This document shows, one piece after another, positions 42,274-52,244 of a DNA stretch of 64,000 nt; the stretch's first letter is position 1, and every line of letters begins with the position of its first letter. This stretch comes from Lactobacillaceae bacterium L1_55_11. GTDB taxonomy: Bacteria > Bacillota > Bacilli > Lactobacillales > Lactobacillaceae. The notes below the pieces were generated by a model that saw nothing but the letters and a program-made list of their open reading frames with translations, was not told the origin of the DNA and searched no databases. The DNA lies in NCBI GenBank assembly GCA_029433155.1, contig JAQYTT010000001.1:310001-374000 (forward strand), read 5' to 3'. The position numbers were made by a program, and so were the translations under genes.

Positions 42274-42338
42274 TGACGCTTTCAAGCGTCACATGACGCC
42301 GTTTGCTTACTCAACTTGGGTTAGGGAACGGCGTTTTT
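42274..42338 (+). terminator. Hairpins between rpsB and tsf
   Basis: First hairpin TGACGCTT-TC-AAGCGTCA (42274-42291); second ACGCCGTT (42296-42303) with AACGGCGT (42327-42334), 23-base loop, then T5. The second can terminate rpsB. Confidence 0.75.
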
Positions 42339-42341
42339 CTA

Positions 42342-42350
42342 TGGTATACT
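42342..42350 (+). promoter_or_regulatory. tsf promoter (extended -10)
   Basis: TGG-TATACT directly after the rpsB terminator; gives tsf its own start, with a ~30-base leader and AAGGAG. Confidence 0.6.
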
Positions 42351-42387
42351 ATTAGAAGATAAATTTAAGAATTCAAGGAGTGCAATA

Positions 42388-43266
42388 ATGGCAGTTACTG
42401 CAAAGTTAGTTAAAGAGTTACGTGATAAGACCTCAGTGGGTATGATGGATGCCAAGAAGGCTTTAGTTGAGGCCGATGGTGACATCGAAAAGGCCATTGA
42501 CTTACTACGTGAAAAGGGTATGGCCAAGGCTGCTAAGAAGGGTGACCGGGTTGCCGCTGAAGGGATGACCTTTGTGACTACTGATGGTAACCGGGCCGCT
42601 ATCGTTGAGTTGAACTCAGAAACTGATTTCGTGGCTGGTAACGCTGAATTTAACGATTTGTTGCGGACGGTAACCGACACGATTTTGTTGGAAGAACCAG
42701 CTGACATCGAAGCTGCCTTGGCTTTGAAGGTACCTGGTACTGACCAGACGATTAACGACCAAATTGTGAACACGACCCAGATTACCGGTGAAAAGATTAC
42801 CCTCCGTCGCTTTGCCGTTGTTAACAAGGACGACAGTGAAAACTTCGGTGCCTACACTCACATGGCTGGTTCAATTTCAGCCTTGGTTGTGCTGGAAGGC
42901 GGCGACCCTGAGACTGCTAAGGAAGTTGCCATGCACGTGGCCGCCATTGCGCCTCAGTATGTTTCAGATGACGAAGTGCCAGCCGATGTCGTTGCCAAGG
43001 AAAAGGAAGTCCAGTTGGCTTCTGAAGATTTGGCCGGCAAGCCTGACAACATTAAGGAAAAGATGGTTCAAGGACGGATTAAGAAGTTCTTGGCTGAGAT
43101 TACGCTGTTGGACCAGCCTTTCATCAAGAACGGTGACCAGACGGTGGCTCAGTACGTGGCTTCTAAGAACGCTAAGGTTAAGTTGTTCATCCGCCACCAG
43201 GTTGGTGAAGGTCTGGAGAAGCAGGTTTCAGACTTGGCCGACGAAGTTGCTAAGCAATTAGGTTAA
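42388..43266 (+). CDS. tsf: Elongation factor Ts
   Basis: 292 residues. UBA-like start [32 protein letters not shown], then the TDFV motif in [26 protein letters not shown], and a C-terminal [23 protein letters not shown]. Exchanges GDP for GTP on EF-Tu. Own promoter and terminator. Confidence 0.98.
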   Translation: MAVTAKLVKELRDKTSVGMMDAKKALVEADGDIEKAIDLLREKGMAKAAKKGDRVAAEGMTFVTTDGNRAAIVELNSETDFVAGNAEFNDLLRTVTDTILLEEPADIEAALALKVPGTDQTINDQIVNTTQITGEKITLRRFAVVNKDDSENFGAYTHMAGSISALVVLEGGDPETAKEVAMHVAAIAPQYVSDDEVPADVVAKEKEVQLASEDLAGKPDNIKEKMVQGRIKKFLAEITLLDQPFIKNGDQTVAQYVASKNAKVKLFIRHQVGEGLEKQVSDLADEVAKQLG

Positions 43267-43277
43267 TTTAAGATTAA

Positions 43278-43305
43278 GAGTGCACTGATGAAGTGCACTC
43301 TTTTT
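43278..43305 (+). terminator. Terminator after tsf
   Basis: Stem GAGTGCACT/AGTGCACTC, loop GATGA, T5. Confidence 0.92.
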
Positions 43306-43325
43306 ACGAAAATAAGGGTCTACTT

Positions 43326-43334
43326 TGCTATAAT
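43326..43334 (+). promoter_or_regulatory. pyrH-frr promoter (extended -10)
   Basis: TGC-TATAAT; the 13 bases ACTTTGCTATAAT are identical to the rplU promoter at 8956-8968. Confidence 0.7.
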
Positions 43335-43360
43335 GAAAGACAGCAACGAAAGAGGTTATG

Positions 43361-44086
43361 ATGACGGATACAAAGTACAAGCGGGTCTTAATTAAGTTGT
43401 CCGGTGAGGCCTTGGCTGGTAAAAAGGGTCAGGGAATTGACCTGGACACAGTTAACGAAATTGCCCAAGAAATCGCAGATGTTCACGCCCTAGGGACTGA
43501 AATTGCCATCGTCGTTGGTGGTGGCAACTTATGGCGGGGAGAACCAGCTGCCAAGGTTGGTATGGAACGTTCTCGGGCCGACTATACTGGTATGTTGGGG
43601 ACAACGATGAACGCCTTGGTTCTCCAGGATGCTTTGCAGCGGCAGGGCATTGACACCCGTGTGCAGACGGCTATTACCATGCAACAAATCGCCGAACCCT
43701 ACATTCGGGGTCGGGCCATCCGTCACTTGGAAAAGGGCCGGATTGTGATTTTTGCTGCTGGGACTGGTTCCCCATACTTCTCAACCGATACCACGGCCGC
43801 TTTGCGGGCTAACGAAATTGGTGCTGATGCCATCTTGATGGCTAAGAATGGGGTTGATGGGGTTTACGATGATGATCCTCGTCAGAATCCAGCTGCCCAC
43901 AAGTTTACGACCCTGACCCACTTAGATATCTTAAAGAAGGGGCTCAAGGTCATGGATTCTACGGCTAGCTCTCTGTCGATGGAAAACGACATGCCCCTTG
44001 TGGTCTTTAATTTGAATCAGCCAGGTAACATTAAGCGGGTCATCGAAGGTGAGCCGATTGGAACGACAGTGACAGGAGAGAAATAA
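43361..44086 (+). CDS. pyrH: UMP kinase
   Basis: 241 residues from ATG 43361; another ATG at 43358 is only 2 bases from AGAGG. Amino-acid-kinase fold: [63 protein letters not shown] and [14 protein letters not shown]. Phosphorylates UMP to UDP. Overlaps frr (TAATG). Confidence 0.97.
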   Translation: MTDTKYKRVLIKLSGEALAGKKGQGIDLDTVNEIAQEIADVHALGTEIAIVVGGGNLWRGEPAAKVGMERSRADYTGMLGTTMNALVLQDALQRQGIDTRVQTAITMQQIAEPYIRGRAIRHLEKGRIVIFAAGTGSPYFSTDTTAALRANEIGADAILMAKNGVDGVYDDDPRQNPAAHKFTTLTHLDILKKGLKVMDSTASSLSMENDMPLVVFNLNQPGNIKRVIEGEPIGTTVTGEK

Positions 44087-44631
44087 TGGCCTTTGATTTT
44101 AGTCAAACAAAAGAACGAATGCATGGTGCCCAAGAAGCTTTGAAGCGCGAATTAGCTGATATTCGGACCGGCCGGGCCAACCCCAACATCTTGAACCGGG
44201 TTGAAGTTGAATACTACGGTGCCATGGTGCCCTTAAACCAGGTGGCTTCGATTTCAGTACCGGAAGCCCGTCTCTTGCTGATTACGCCCTTTGATAAGAC
44301 GGCTTTGGAAGCGATTGTCCAAGGTATTAACATGGCTGATTTGGGTCTAAACCCAGCAAGCGATGGGAATATTGTCCGGCTGGCCATCCCACAGATGACT
44401 GAGGAACGGCGTAAGGAATTGGTTAAGGACGTGAAGGCCGAAGCTGAAAAGGCTAAGGTTGCTGTTCGTAACGTCCGCCGGGATGTCATGGATGCCATTA
44501 AGAAGAATGACGAAATGACCGAAGATGAAATTCATGATGCTGAGGATCAGGCCCAGAAATTGACTGATCAAAACACCAAGGCTATTGACGATATTGCCAG
44601 TGACAAGGAAGCCGAACTGCTTAAGATTTAA
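44086..44631 (+). CDS. frr: Ribosome recycling factor
   Basis: 181 residues, standard length. LKRELADIRTGRANPNIL, VEYYGAMVPLNQVASISVPEARLL, IRLAIPQMTEERRKELVK-like region and VRNVRRDVMDAIKK. Splits post-termination ribosomes with EF-G. Second gene of pyrH-frr. Confidence 0.98.
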   Translation: MAFDFSQTKERMHGAQEALKRELADIRTGRANPNILNRVEVEYYGAMVPLNQVASISVPEARLLLITPFDKTALEAIVQGINMADLGLNPASDGNIVRLAIPQMTEERRKELVKDVKAEAEKAKVAVRNVRRDVMDAIKKNDEMTEDEIHDAEDQAQKLTDQNTKAIDDIASDKEAELLKI

Positions 44632-44664
44632 GCCGTCTGACTTGACCTTTTTAACCGGGTTGTT

Positions 44665-44823
44665 CATAATAATAAACGAGTTAACCAGGCAGTGAGGTGG
44701 GTTGGCAACCACTGAGCCTGGCCTTGATAAAGTGTCGGACTCCGGTCCGGAAATCAGGTGGAACCGCGCGTGAGCGTCCTGATGTCAGTAACTGACATTG
44801 AGACTGCCCAGGCGCGGTTTTTG
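44665..44823 (+). ncRNA. T-box leader (Gly) upstream of DUF2130-glyQ-glyS
   Basis: T-box sequence TCAGGTGGAACCGCGCG (44755-44770). The TGGA bulge pairs with tRNA 3' end UCCA, i.e. discriminator U73, which is the glycine tRNA state. Upstream is a stem CCAGGC (44686-44691) with GCCTGG (44716-44721) that may be part of stem I. The terminator is CCGCGC (44764-44769) with GCGCGG (44812-44817) and T5, exclusive with the antiterminator. Inner hairpin TGTCAGT-A-ACTGACA. Confidence 0.88.
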
Positions 44824-44841
44824 TGTCGGCGGGGAGGAATT

Positions 44842-46188
44842 ATGGCAAAACTAAATTATCACCTTGCTTCTCAAACGGTCCTGGTCTTAGACGAGGACGG
44901 TAAGGCTGGCGACACCCTTGATTTAAAAGATGAGCAGTCGGTTGATACCAGCCAACTAAGTGAGGCCGTTCAGGCAGCTTTTAACCAGCGGATTGACCAG
45001 GAGAAGGCTCAGTGGGAAAAAGACCAGGCGGCCCTGGCAGCGGCCCAACTGGCCCAGGCCAAACAGGAGGGTGACCTCGCCGTCACTAAGGCTAAGCAGG
45101 CCGAGCGTGATCAGGCTGCTGAAGAAAGAGCAGCCTTGCAAGCACAACTGGCTAACCTGAAGGCCGAGATGACGGCTTTAAAGGAGCAGCAGGGGACCCA
45201 AACCGAGCTGGCCTTAGCCCAGCAAAAAGAAAGCCTGCAAAGCAACTACCAGAGTCAAAAGGATCAGGCCAGTCAGCAGCAACAAGCCCTTGAAAAGCAG
45301 TTAAACGACCTCCAAAACCAACTCCAAAACCAGGATCAAAACCAGGAACTGGCCCTGGTGAAGGTCAAGGCTGACTACGAAGCCCAGTTAAAGGCGGCCC
45401 AGGACCAGGTTCAGTTCTACAAGGACTTTAAGGCCCGCCAATCGACCAAGGAAATTGGTGAGAGTTTAGAAATATACGCCCACCAGGAATTCAATAAAAT
45501 TCGGCCCTATGCCTTTCCCAATGCCTACTTTGAAAAGGACAATGAGGTATCACGGGAGACTGGTTCCAAAGGTGACTTTATTTTTCGGGACTATGATGAT
45601 GGGGTTGAGTTTATCTCGATCATGTTTGACATGAAAAACGAGGCCGATGCGACTGAGAAGAAACATAAGAATGCCGATTTCTTCAAGGAATTGGATAAGG
45701 ACCGTCGTGAAAAGGGGACTGAATATGCCGTGCTGGTCTCGCTGTTAGAGGCCGACAATGACTACTACAACACTGGCATTGTCCAGGTGCCCGACTATGA
45801 AAAAATGTATGTGATTCGGCCCCAGTTCTTTGTCCAGTTCATTGGCATTTTACGAAATGCGGCCCTAAATTCGGTAAAGTACCGTAAAGAATTAAGGGCG
45901 GTCCAGGAGCAAAACGTTGATATCACTAATTTTGAAGGTAGTATCAACGACTTCAAGCAGAAATTTGGCAAGAATTATGAGTCCTATGCCAAGAATTACC
46001 ACAACGCCATTGAGCAAATTGACCGGGCCATTTCTCAGATGGAGAAGGTCAAGGCCAGTCTAAAGACCTCAGAAAACCAGTTCCGGCTTGCGAATAACAA
46101 GCTGGAAGATTTAACGGTTAAAAAGCTCACCCGTGGTAACCCCACGATGAAGGCTAAGTTTGATGAACTAAGAGATCAGCAGGATTAA
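44842..46188 (+). CDS. DUF2130 domain protein with coiled coil, in the Gly T-box operon
   Basis: 448 residues from ATG 44842 (GGGGAGGAAT); open frame upstream runs through the T-box terminator and is rejected. Residues ~1-40 form a small domain, ~45-225 a Gln/Ala-rich coiled coil, ~226-400 the DUF2130 core: [80 protein letters not shown] and [10 protein letters not shown]; then a C-terminal helical part ending [18 protein letters not shown]. The GDFIF...FDMKNE pattern resembles a D-ExK restriction-like nuclease site. No Cys-rich N-terminal motif. It sits between the glycine T-box and glyQ with 15 bases to glyQ, so its expression should follow uncharged tRNA-Gly. Confidence 0.88.
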   Translation: MAKLNYHLASQTVLVLDEDGKAGDTLDLKDEQSVDTSQLSEAVQAAFNQRIDQEKAQWEKDQAALAAAQLAQAKQEGDLAVTKAKQAERDQAAEERAALQAQLANLKAEMTALKEQQGTQTELALAQQKESLQSNYQSQKDQASQQQQALEKQLNDLQNQLQNQDQNQELALVKVKADYEAQLKAAQDQVQFYKDFKARQSTKEIGESLEIYAHQEFNKIRPYAFPNAYFEKDNEVSRETGSKGDFIFRDYDDGVEFISIMFDMKNEADATEKKHKNADFFKELDKDRREKGTEYAVLVSLLEADNDYYNTGIVQVPDYEKMYVIRPQFFVQFIGILRNAALNSVKYRKELRAVQEQNVDITNFEGSINDFKQKFGKNYESYAKNYHNAIEQIDRAISQMEKVKASLKTSENQFRLANNKLEDLTVKKLTRGNPTMKAKFDELRDQQD

Positions 46189-46203
46189 AGAAAAGGAAAT
46201 ACG

Positions 46204-47148
46204 ATGACAACTACTAAGTTAACCGTGCAAGATATTATCCTCCAGTTGCAGGCTTTCTGGGCTAACCAGGGGGCGAACCTGATGCAGGCCTACGATACTG
46301 AAGTTGGCGCTGGGACCCAAAGCCCTTACACCTTCTTACGGGCTAATGGTCCAGAACCTTGGAATGCGGCCTACGTTCAACCATCACGCCGTCCGGCCGA
46401 TGGTCGTTATGGGGATAACCCCAACCGCTTGTTCCAACACCACCAGTTCCAAGTGGTCATGAAGCCTTCACCTGATAACATTCAAGAGCTGTACCTCGCT
46501 TCCTTGGAAGCGCTGGGGATTAAGCCCTTAGAACACGACATCCGCTTCGTTGAAGATAACTGGGAAAACCCTTCAATGGGGGCGGCCGGTATTGGCTGGG
46601 AAGTTTGGTTAGACGGGATGGAAGTCACCCAGTTTACCTACTTCCAACAGGTCGGTGGGATTGAAGTCGATTCGGTTACTGCCGAAATCACCTATGGGCT
46701 GGAGCGCTTGGCCTCTTATATTCAAGACGTACCAACGGTTTATGACCTGGAATGGGGTAATGGGGTCATGTACGGTGACATTTTCAAGGAACCGGAGTAT
46801 GAGCACTCTAAGTACGCCTTTGAAGAGTCGGACGAGGACATGCTCCTACGCCACTTTGAAGACTACGAGAAGGAGGCTAACCGTCTCTTAGACCTTGGTT
46901 TAGTCCACCCAGCCTATGACTACATTTTGAAGTCTTCGCACACCTTTAACCTGTTGGATGCCCGTGGTACGGTCTCGGTTACTGAACGAGCCGGTTACTT
47001 GCACCGCATCCGGAGCATGGCCCGTAAGGTTTCGCGGGTCTTTATTCAGGAACGGGCTAAGTTGGGCTTCCCGCTTTTAAAGGATCCCGACCTCAGGGAA
47101 AAGTATCTTGGTGCCCATGGTAAGTACACCCCTAAGGAGGAAAAGTAA
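46204..47148 (+). CDS. glyQ: Glycyl-tRNA synthetase alpha subunit
   Basis: 314 residues. [82 protein letters not shown]. With GlyS forms the alpha2beta2 enzyme charging tRNA-Gly. AAAGGAAAT site; overlaps glyS (TAATG). Confidence 0.98.
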   Translation: MTTTKLTVQDIILQLQAFWANQGANLMQAYDTEVGAGTQSPYTFLRANGPEPWNAAYVQPSRRPADGRYGDNPNRLFQHHQFQVVMKPSPDNIQELYLASLEALGIKPLEHDIRFVEDNWENPSMGAAGIGWEVWLDGMEVTQFTYFQQVGGIEVDSVTAEITYGLERLASYIQDVPTVYDLEWGNGVMYGDIFKEPEYEHSKYAFEESDEDMLLRHFEDYEKEANRLLDLGLVHPAYDYILKSSHTFNLLDARGTVSVTERAGYLHRIRSMARKVSRVFIQERAKLGFPLLKDPDLREKYLGAHGKYTPKEEK

Positions 47149-49205
47149 TGGCAAACTTTGCACTTGAAATTGGCCTCGAGGAAATGCCAGCCCACTTGGT
47201 CACTAGCTCTGAAAAGCAGCTGGTCGACCGGGTCCATGATTTTTTGGATGAGCACCGCCTTTCAGTGGCTGCCATTAAACCCTTCTCGACGCCCCGTCGT
47301 CTGGCAGTAACCCTGGTGGACGTCGCGGAAAAATCAGAATCCATCAGTGAAGAACGGCGTGGACCAGCTTTGGACCGGGCAAAAGACGATGATGGTAACT
47401 GGTCTAAGGCGGCCCAGGGCTTTGCCCGCGGTCAAAAAACTACCCCAGACGAATTAACTAGTCGGGATGGCTATCTCTGGTATACCCAAGAAATCGCCGG
47501 AGAACCGGCGGCTGACATTCTCAGTCGCCTGGGGGATGAAGTCGTTAGTGAAATGAAGTTCTCCACTTACATGAAGTGGGGGAACCATGACTTCTTGTAT
47601 GTGCGCCCAATCCGCTGGCTGGTAGCCCTCTTGGACGACCAGGTCGTTGATTTCACGGTTCTGGATGTCCACACTGACCGGGTTACTCGGGGACACCGAT
47701 TCCTATCAAATGAGCACGTCGTGATTGATGATGCCACTGACTACGTTGATACCTTAAAAGATGCCTACGTCTTGGCTGACGCCAAGGAACGCAAGGACGT
47801 GATTGCCCAGCAGTTAACTGACATCGCTAAGCAGGCTGGTTGGCAGTTAGATTTGACCTCAGAGCCGGCCCAGGACCTGTTAGAAGAAGTTAACAACATT
47901 GTGGAATGGCCAACGGCCTTTGCCGGTAACTTTGATGAAAAGTACCTGGACCTGCCTGATGAGGTATTGATTACCTCGATGCGGGAACACCAGCGCTTCT
48001 TCTTTGTCCGTGACCAAGCTGGCAAGCTCCTGCCACACTTCCTCTCTGTCCGGAACGGGGATGCCGAGTACTTAGATAACGTGGTAGCCGGTAACGAAAA
48101 GGTCTTAGTGGCCCGGTTGGAAGATGCAGAATTCTTCTACCGTGAAGACCAGCAAAAGACGATTAGCGACTACATGGAGCGGGTTAAGAAGCTCGTCTTC
48201 CACGAAAAAATCGGTACGGTTTACGAGCACATGCAAAGGGTCCAAGGCCTTGCCGCTAACCTAGCACAGACCCTAGGCCTGGATGCCCAGGAAAAGACCG
48301 ACCTGCAGCGGGCCGCTGAGATTTACAAGTTCGACCTGATGACTGGCATGGTTGGCGAGTTTGATGAACTGCAGGGTATTATGGGTGCGCACTATGCCAA
48401 GCTGTTTGGTGAAAATGATCAGGTAGCAACTGCCATTCAGGAGCACTACCAGCCCACCTCTGCCACTGGACCAACTGCTAAGACAGCTGTCGGTGCGGTC
48501 CTGGCCATTGCTGATAAGCTAGACAGCATCATGACCTTCTTTGCCGCCGACATGGCCCCAACTGGTTCTAATGACCCTTACGGTTTGCGCCGGGCCGCTA
48601 GTGGGGTGGTTCGGACCCTGATTGACCATAACTGGCACCTGGACCTCACCACGGTTCTGACCAACTTTAAGCAGGCCAATGGTGATGTTGCTGATACCAA
48701 TGTGGCTGATGTCGTTGCCTTTATGGTTGACCGGGTCCGGAAGTTGGCTCAGGATGCTGGTATCCGCCCCGATATCGTGGCGGCTGGCACGGCCTTGGTT
48801 GAGCGCGGTGACGTGACCTTTGTCATGGACCGGACCCAGGTGCTGTCCAAGCACAGCACCGTTGCTAATTTCCGGTCAGTGATGGAGGCCCTAACTCGAG
48901 TTTCACGCCTGGCGGCCAAGGATGAGGGGGCCAAGCAGGTTAACCCTGACCTCTTCACCAACGATGCTGAAAGTAAGCTCTATCAGCTGACTAAGGACTT
49001 GAACGTTGCCCAACTGGCTGACCAAGGTGCTGAGACCCTATACCAGGCCCTAGCCCAGCTAACTGAACCAATTGACCAGTACTTTGACCAGACCATGGTT
49101 AATGATGACGTTCAGGCAATCCGGGCTAATCGCTATGCTCAGCTCCACCTCATCCAGGCTGGCGTATATGAGCTCGGAGACTTGGAACAGGTTGTGGTTA
49201 AGTAA
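47148..49205 (+). CDS. glyS: Glycyl-tRNA synthetase beta subunit
   Basis: 685 residues. FALEIGLEEMPAHLV start, FSTPRRLAV, RPIRWLVALLD, MREHQRFFFV, EFFYREDQQKTISDYM and a central HD-like region (VGEFDELQGIMGAHYA). C-terminal DALR-type anticodon domain. Last gene of the T-box operon, with a terminator. Confidence 0.98.
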   Translation: MANFALEIGLEEMPAHLVTSSEKQLVDRVHDFLDEHRLSVAAIKPFSTPRRLAVTLVDVAEKSESISEERRGPALDRAKDDDGNWSKAAQGFARGQKTTPDELTSRDGYLWYTQEIAGEPAADILSRLGDEVVSEMKFSTYMKWGNHDFLYVRPIRWLVALLDDQVVDFTVLDVHTDRVTRGHRFLSNEHVVIDDATDYVDTLKDAYVLADAKERKDVIAQQLTDIAKQAGWQLDLTSEPAQDLLEEVNNIVEWPTAFAGNFDEKYLDLPDEVLITSMREHQRFFFVRDQAGKLLPHFLSVRNGDAEYLDNVVAGNEKVLVARLEDAEFFYREDQQKTISDYMERVKKLVFHEKIGTVYEHMQRVQGLAANLAQTLGLDAQEKTDLQRAAEIYKFDLMTGMVGEFDELQGIMGAHYAKLFGENDQVATAIQEHYQPTSATGPTAKTAVGAVLAIADKLDSIMTFFAADMAPTGSNDPYGLRRAASGVVRTLIDHNWHLDLTTVLTNFKQANGDVADTNVADVVAFMVDRVRKLAQDAGIRPDIVAAGTALVERGDVTFVMDRTQVLSKHSTVANFRSVMEALTRVSRLAAKDEGAKQVNPDLFTNDAESKLYQLTKDLNVAQLADQGAETLYQALAQLTEPIDQYFDQTMVNDDVQAIRANRYAQLHLIQAGVYELGDLEQVVVK

Positions 49206-49227
49206 TCCTTATAATTCTGTGAAAACC

Positions 49228-49256
49228 AAAGCCTGAGTACAAACTCAGGCTTTTTT
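49228..49256 (+). terminator. Terminator after glyS
   Basis: Stem AAGCCTGAG/CTCAGGCTT, loop TACAAA, T6. Confidence 0.93.
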
Positions 49257-49304
49257 CATGTAAAATGGTACGAAGATTAGCAAGTACTGAGAAATGGCAT
49301 ATTG

Positions 49305-51158
49305 ATGACAGAAATTAACCTCCAAGAACTAAAAGAACGGCAGAAACATATTCGTAATTTTTCGATTGTGGCCCACATTGACCATGGTAAGTCGACCATT
49401 GCTGACCGGATTTTGGAGCAGACCCACACGGTGGCTGAGCGGGACATGCAAAACCAGCTCTTAGACACGATGGACCTTGAGCGTGAGCGGGGGATTACCA
49501 TTAAGCTCAATGCTGTTGAAGTGCACTACGATGCTAAGGATGGCCAGACCTACATTTTCCACCTGATTGATACGCCGGGACACGTGGATTTTTCCTATGA
49601 GGTTTCCCGCTCTCTGGCTGCCGCAGAAGGGGCTATTTTGGTGGTTGATGCTGCCCAGGGCGTTGAGGCTCAGACTCTGGCTAACGTTTACCTGGCCCTG
49701 GAAAACGACCTGGAAATCCTACCAGTTATTAATAAAATCGACCTACCGGCCGCCGACCCTGATAAGGTCAAGCAGGAAATCGAGGACGTGATTGGCCTCG
49801 ATGCTTCCGATGCCGTCCTGGTATCAGCCAAGCAGGGGATTGGGATTGATGAACTGCTGGAGCGGATTGTTTCTGACTTTCCCGCCCCCAGCGGCGACAT
49901 TGAGGCGCCCCTGCAAGCTTTGATTTTTGATTCTCAGTACGATCCTTACCGGGGCGTGGTGGTCAACATCCGGGTCCGCCAGGGACTGGTTAAGCCCGGC
50001 GATAAGATTCGGATGATGAACACCGGTGCCGAGTACGAAGTGACTGAGGTTGGGGTGATGTCACCCGATGCCCAGAAGCGCGACTACCTGATGGCCGGCG
50101 ACGTTGGCTACTTGACGGCTGCCATTAAAGACATTCAAACCACTCACTCCGGTGATACGGTGACCCTGGTCGATAATCCAGCGGATGAACCCTTGCCTGG
50201 TTATCAGCCCATGACGCCGATGGTCTATTCTGGTCTTTATCCCTCTGATAACGCCCGGTATGGCGACCTACGCGAGGCCTTAGAAAAGCTCCAGCTAAAC
50301 GATGCGGCCCTGACCTTTGAACCGGAAACTTCGCAGGCCTTGGGCTTTGGTTACCGAGTTGGTTTCCTGGGTCTTTTGCACATGGATGTGATTCAGGAAC
50401 GGCTTGAACGTGAATTTGGCCTGGACCTGGTGACGACGGCGCCTTCGGTTACTTACCGGGTTACGACTAAGGACGGGGAAGTTCTCAGCATCGATAACCC
50501 TTCCGAACTGCCGGATACCCAGCAAATTGACACGATTGAAGAACCCTACATCCATGCCCAAATCATGGTCCCTAACGACTATGTTGGGGCGGTGATGGAG
50601 TTGGCCCAGCGTAAGCGGGGCGAGTTTGATACCTTGGAGTACCTAGATGAGAACCGGGTTAACGTCAAGTACTACATGCCCCTGTCCGAAATTATCTTCA
50701 ACTTTTTTGATAAGTTGAAGTCTAGCACCCGGGGCTATGCCTCCCTGGATTACGAACTGGCTGGTTACCGGCCTTCTGACCTGGTTAAGATTGATATTCT
50801 GTTGAACGGCGAGAAGGTCGATGCCCTGAGCTTTATCGTTCACCGTGAATTCGCGGCGGAACGGGGGCGGATTATCACGGCTAAGCTCAAGGAAATCATT
50901 CCCCGGCAAAACTTTGAAATTCCAGTCCAGGCCGCCATCGGCAACAAGATTTTGGCCCGGACCAATATTAAGGCTTACCGTAAGGATGTGACCTCTAAGA
51001 TTCACACCGGTGATCCCGACCGGCGGGCTAAGCTCTTAGATAAGCAGAAGCGGGGGAAGGCTCGGATGAAGGCCGTTGGTACGGTAACCGTCCCTCAAGA
51101 AGCCTTTATGGCCGTTTTGAAAACTGATGATGATGAGAAATTTGCCCGCGGAAATTAG
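49305..51158 (+). CDS. lepA: Elongation factor 4 (LepA)
   Basis: 617 residues from ATG 49305 (in-frame TTG at 49302 adjacent). G-domain: [48 protein letters not shown]; then LepA-specific domains ([40 protein letters not shown]-like and the C-terminal [18 protein letters not shown]-like tail). Acts on stalled or mis-translocated ribosomes. The ribosome site is weak (TGAGAAATGG). Confidence 0.97.
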   Translation: MTEINLQELKERQKHIRNFSIVAHIDHGKSTIADRILEQTHTVAERDMQNQLLDTMDLERERGITIKLNAVEVHYDAKDGQTYIFHLIDTPGHVDFSYEVSRSLAAAEGAILVVDAAQGVEAQTLANVYLALENDLEILPVINKIDLPAADPDKVKQEIEDVIGLDASDAVLVSAKQGIGIDELLERIVSDFPAPSGDIEAPLQALIFDSQYDPYRGVVVNIRVRQGLVKPGDKIRMMNTGAEYEVTEVGVMSPDAQKRDYLMAGDVGYLTAAIKDIQTTHSGDTVTLVDNPADEPLPGYQPMTPMVYSGLYPSDNARYGDLREALEKLQLNDAALTFEPETSQALGFGYRVGFLGLLHMDVIQERLEREFGLDLVTTAPSVTYRVTTKDGEVLSIDNPSELPDTQQIDTIEEPYIHAQIMVPNDYVGAVMELAQRKRGEFDTLEYLDENRVNVKYYMPLSEIIFNFFDKLKSSTRGYASLDYELAGYRPSDLVKIDILLNGEKVDALSFIVHREFAAERGRIITAKLKEIIPRQNFEIPVQAAIGNKILARTNIKAYRKDVTSKIHTGDPDRRAKLLDKQKRGKARMKAVGTVTVPQEAFMAVLKTDDDEKFARGN

Positions 51159-51179
51159 GGCCTAGCAAGGAGAAATGAC

Positions 51180-52244
51180 ATGTCTTTCATTAAGAACTTA
51201 ATCGATAAGGTCCATCCGACAATGACCGCTATTGGGATTAACCGGGGGGCCAAGACTGAGGAAAAGGATGCCTTTATCCGTCGGCGCGTGGCCAAGCCTA
51301 AGCCCGGTGATGATGATTTGTTAGTTAAGGTCCTGGCAACCTCAGTAAACCCAGTTGATACCAAGATGCGTAGCAAGTACCACTTGGATGGTATTTTCCG
51401 AATCCTGGGTTTGGATGGTGTTGGTCAAATCGAGGAAATGGGTAAGAACGTGACCGGCTTTGAGCTTGGTCAGAAAGTTTACTACGTCAGTGGTCAGCAA
51501 GATGCCGGTAACAATGCGGAGTACCAGACCTTTAACGCTGGTTTGGCAGCCCCTATGCCCATGACGCTCAGTGTCGATGAGGCGGCCGCAGTACCACTGA
51601 CTTCGGTAACGGCCTATGACATTGTCCACCGCGGCTTTGGCCTGCCAGTAATTAAGGACGCTGCCCACGGCCAGTCGCTCTTTATCATTAACGGGGCCGG
51701 CGGAGTTGGTTCAATTTTGATTCAGTTGGCTAAGCACCTGGGCATGACGGTCGTGACGACCGCCGGGACCCACCGTTCAAAGAAATGGGTAGAAGAGCTC
51801 GGCGCTGATTACGTGGTTGATTACCATGAGGACTTGACCCAGCAGTTGCGTACGATTGACCAGACCCAGTTTGAATACATCGCCAACTTGCAAGACACTA
51901 ATGCTTACTGGGACCTGATGTCAGTGGCTGTTGCCCCTTACGGTAAGATTGCCTCAATTGTCGAAACCACTGCCCCAGTCGACCTGGGCGCCTTAAAGGA
52001 TATGGCGGTTCAGTTTACCTGGATCTTCATGTTGGCCCGGGCCAACTACGGCAAGAACCTGGCTGAGCAGGGTGAAATTCTAGAAAAGATGGGCCGGCTC
52101 TTTGACCAGGGGGTTCTAAAGTCGACTTTGACCAAGGTTTATCACGGTCTGACTACTGAAGCCCTCCGTGAAGCCCACCACGAAGTTGAAAGCCAGCACA
52201 CGGTCGGTAAGGTCGTGATTGACTTTCGGGAAGACCAGCAATGA
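51180..52244 (+). CDS. Medium-chain reductase (zinc-type alcohol dehydrogenase-like / quinone oxidoreductase)
   Basis: 354 residues. GroES-like N-domain (LLVKVLATSVNPVDTKMRSKYH, ILGLDGVGQIEEMGKNVTGFELGQKVYYV) and Rossmann domain with INGAGGVGSILIQLAKHLGMTVVTTAG. It lacks the structural zinc cysteines; NADPH-dependent reductase of quinones or enals is likely (LL.. zinc-binding-like ADH family). RBS AAGGAG. Overlaps prmA by 4 bases. Confidence 0.88.
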   Translation: MSFIKNLIDKVHPTMTAIGINRGAKTEEKDAFIRRRVAKPKPGDDDLLVKVLATSVNPVDTKMRSKYHLDGIFRILGLDGVGQIEEMGKNVTGFELGQKVYYVSGQQDAGNNAEYQTFNAGLAAPMPMTLSVDEAAAVPLTSVTAYDIVHRGFGLPVIKDAAHGQSLFIINGAGGVGSILIQLAKHLGMTVVTTAGTHRSKKWVEELGADYVVDYHEDLTQQLRTIDQTQFEYIANLQDTNAYWDLMSVAVAPYGKIASIVETTAPVDLGALKDMAVQFTWIFMLARANYGKNLAEQGEILEKMGRLFDQGVLKSTLTKVYHGLTTEALREAHHEVESQHTVGKVVIDFREDQQ

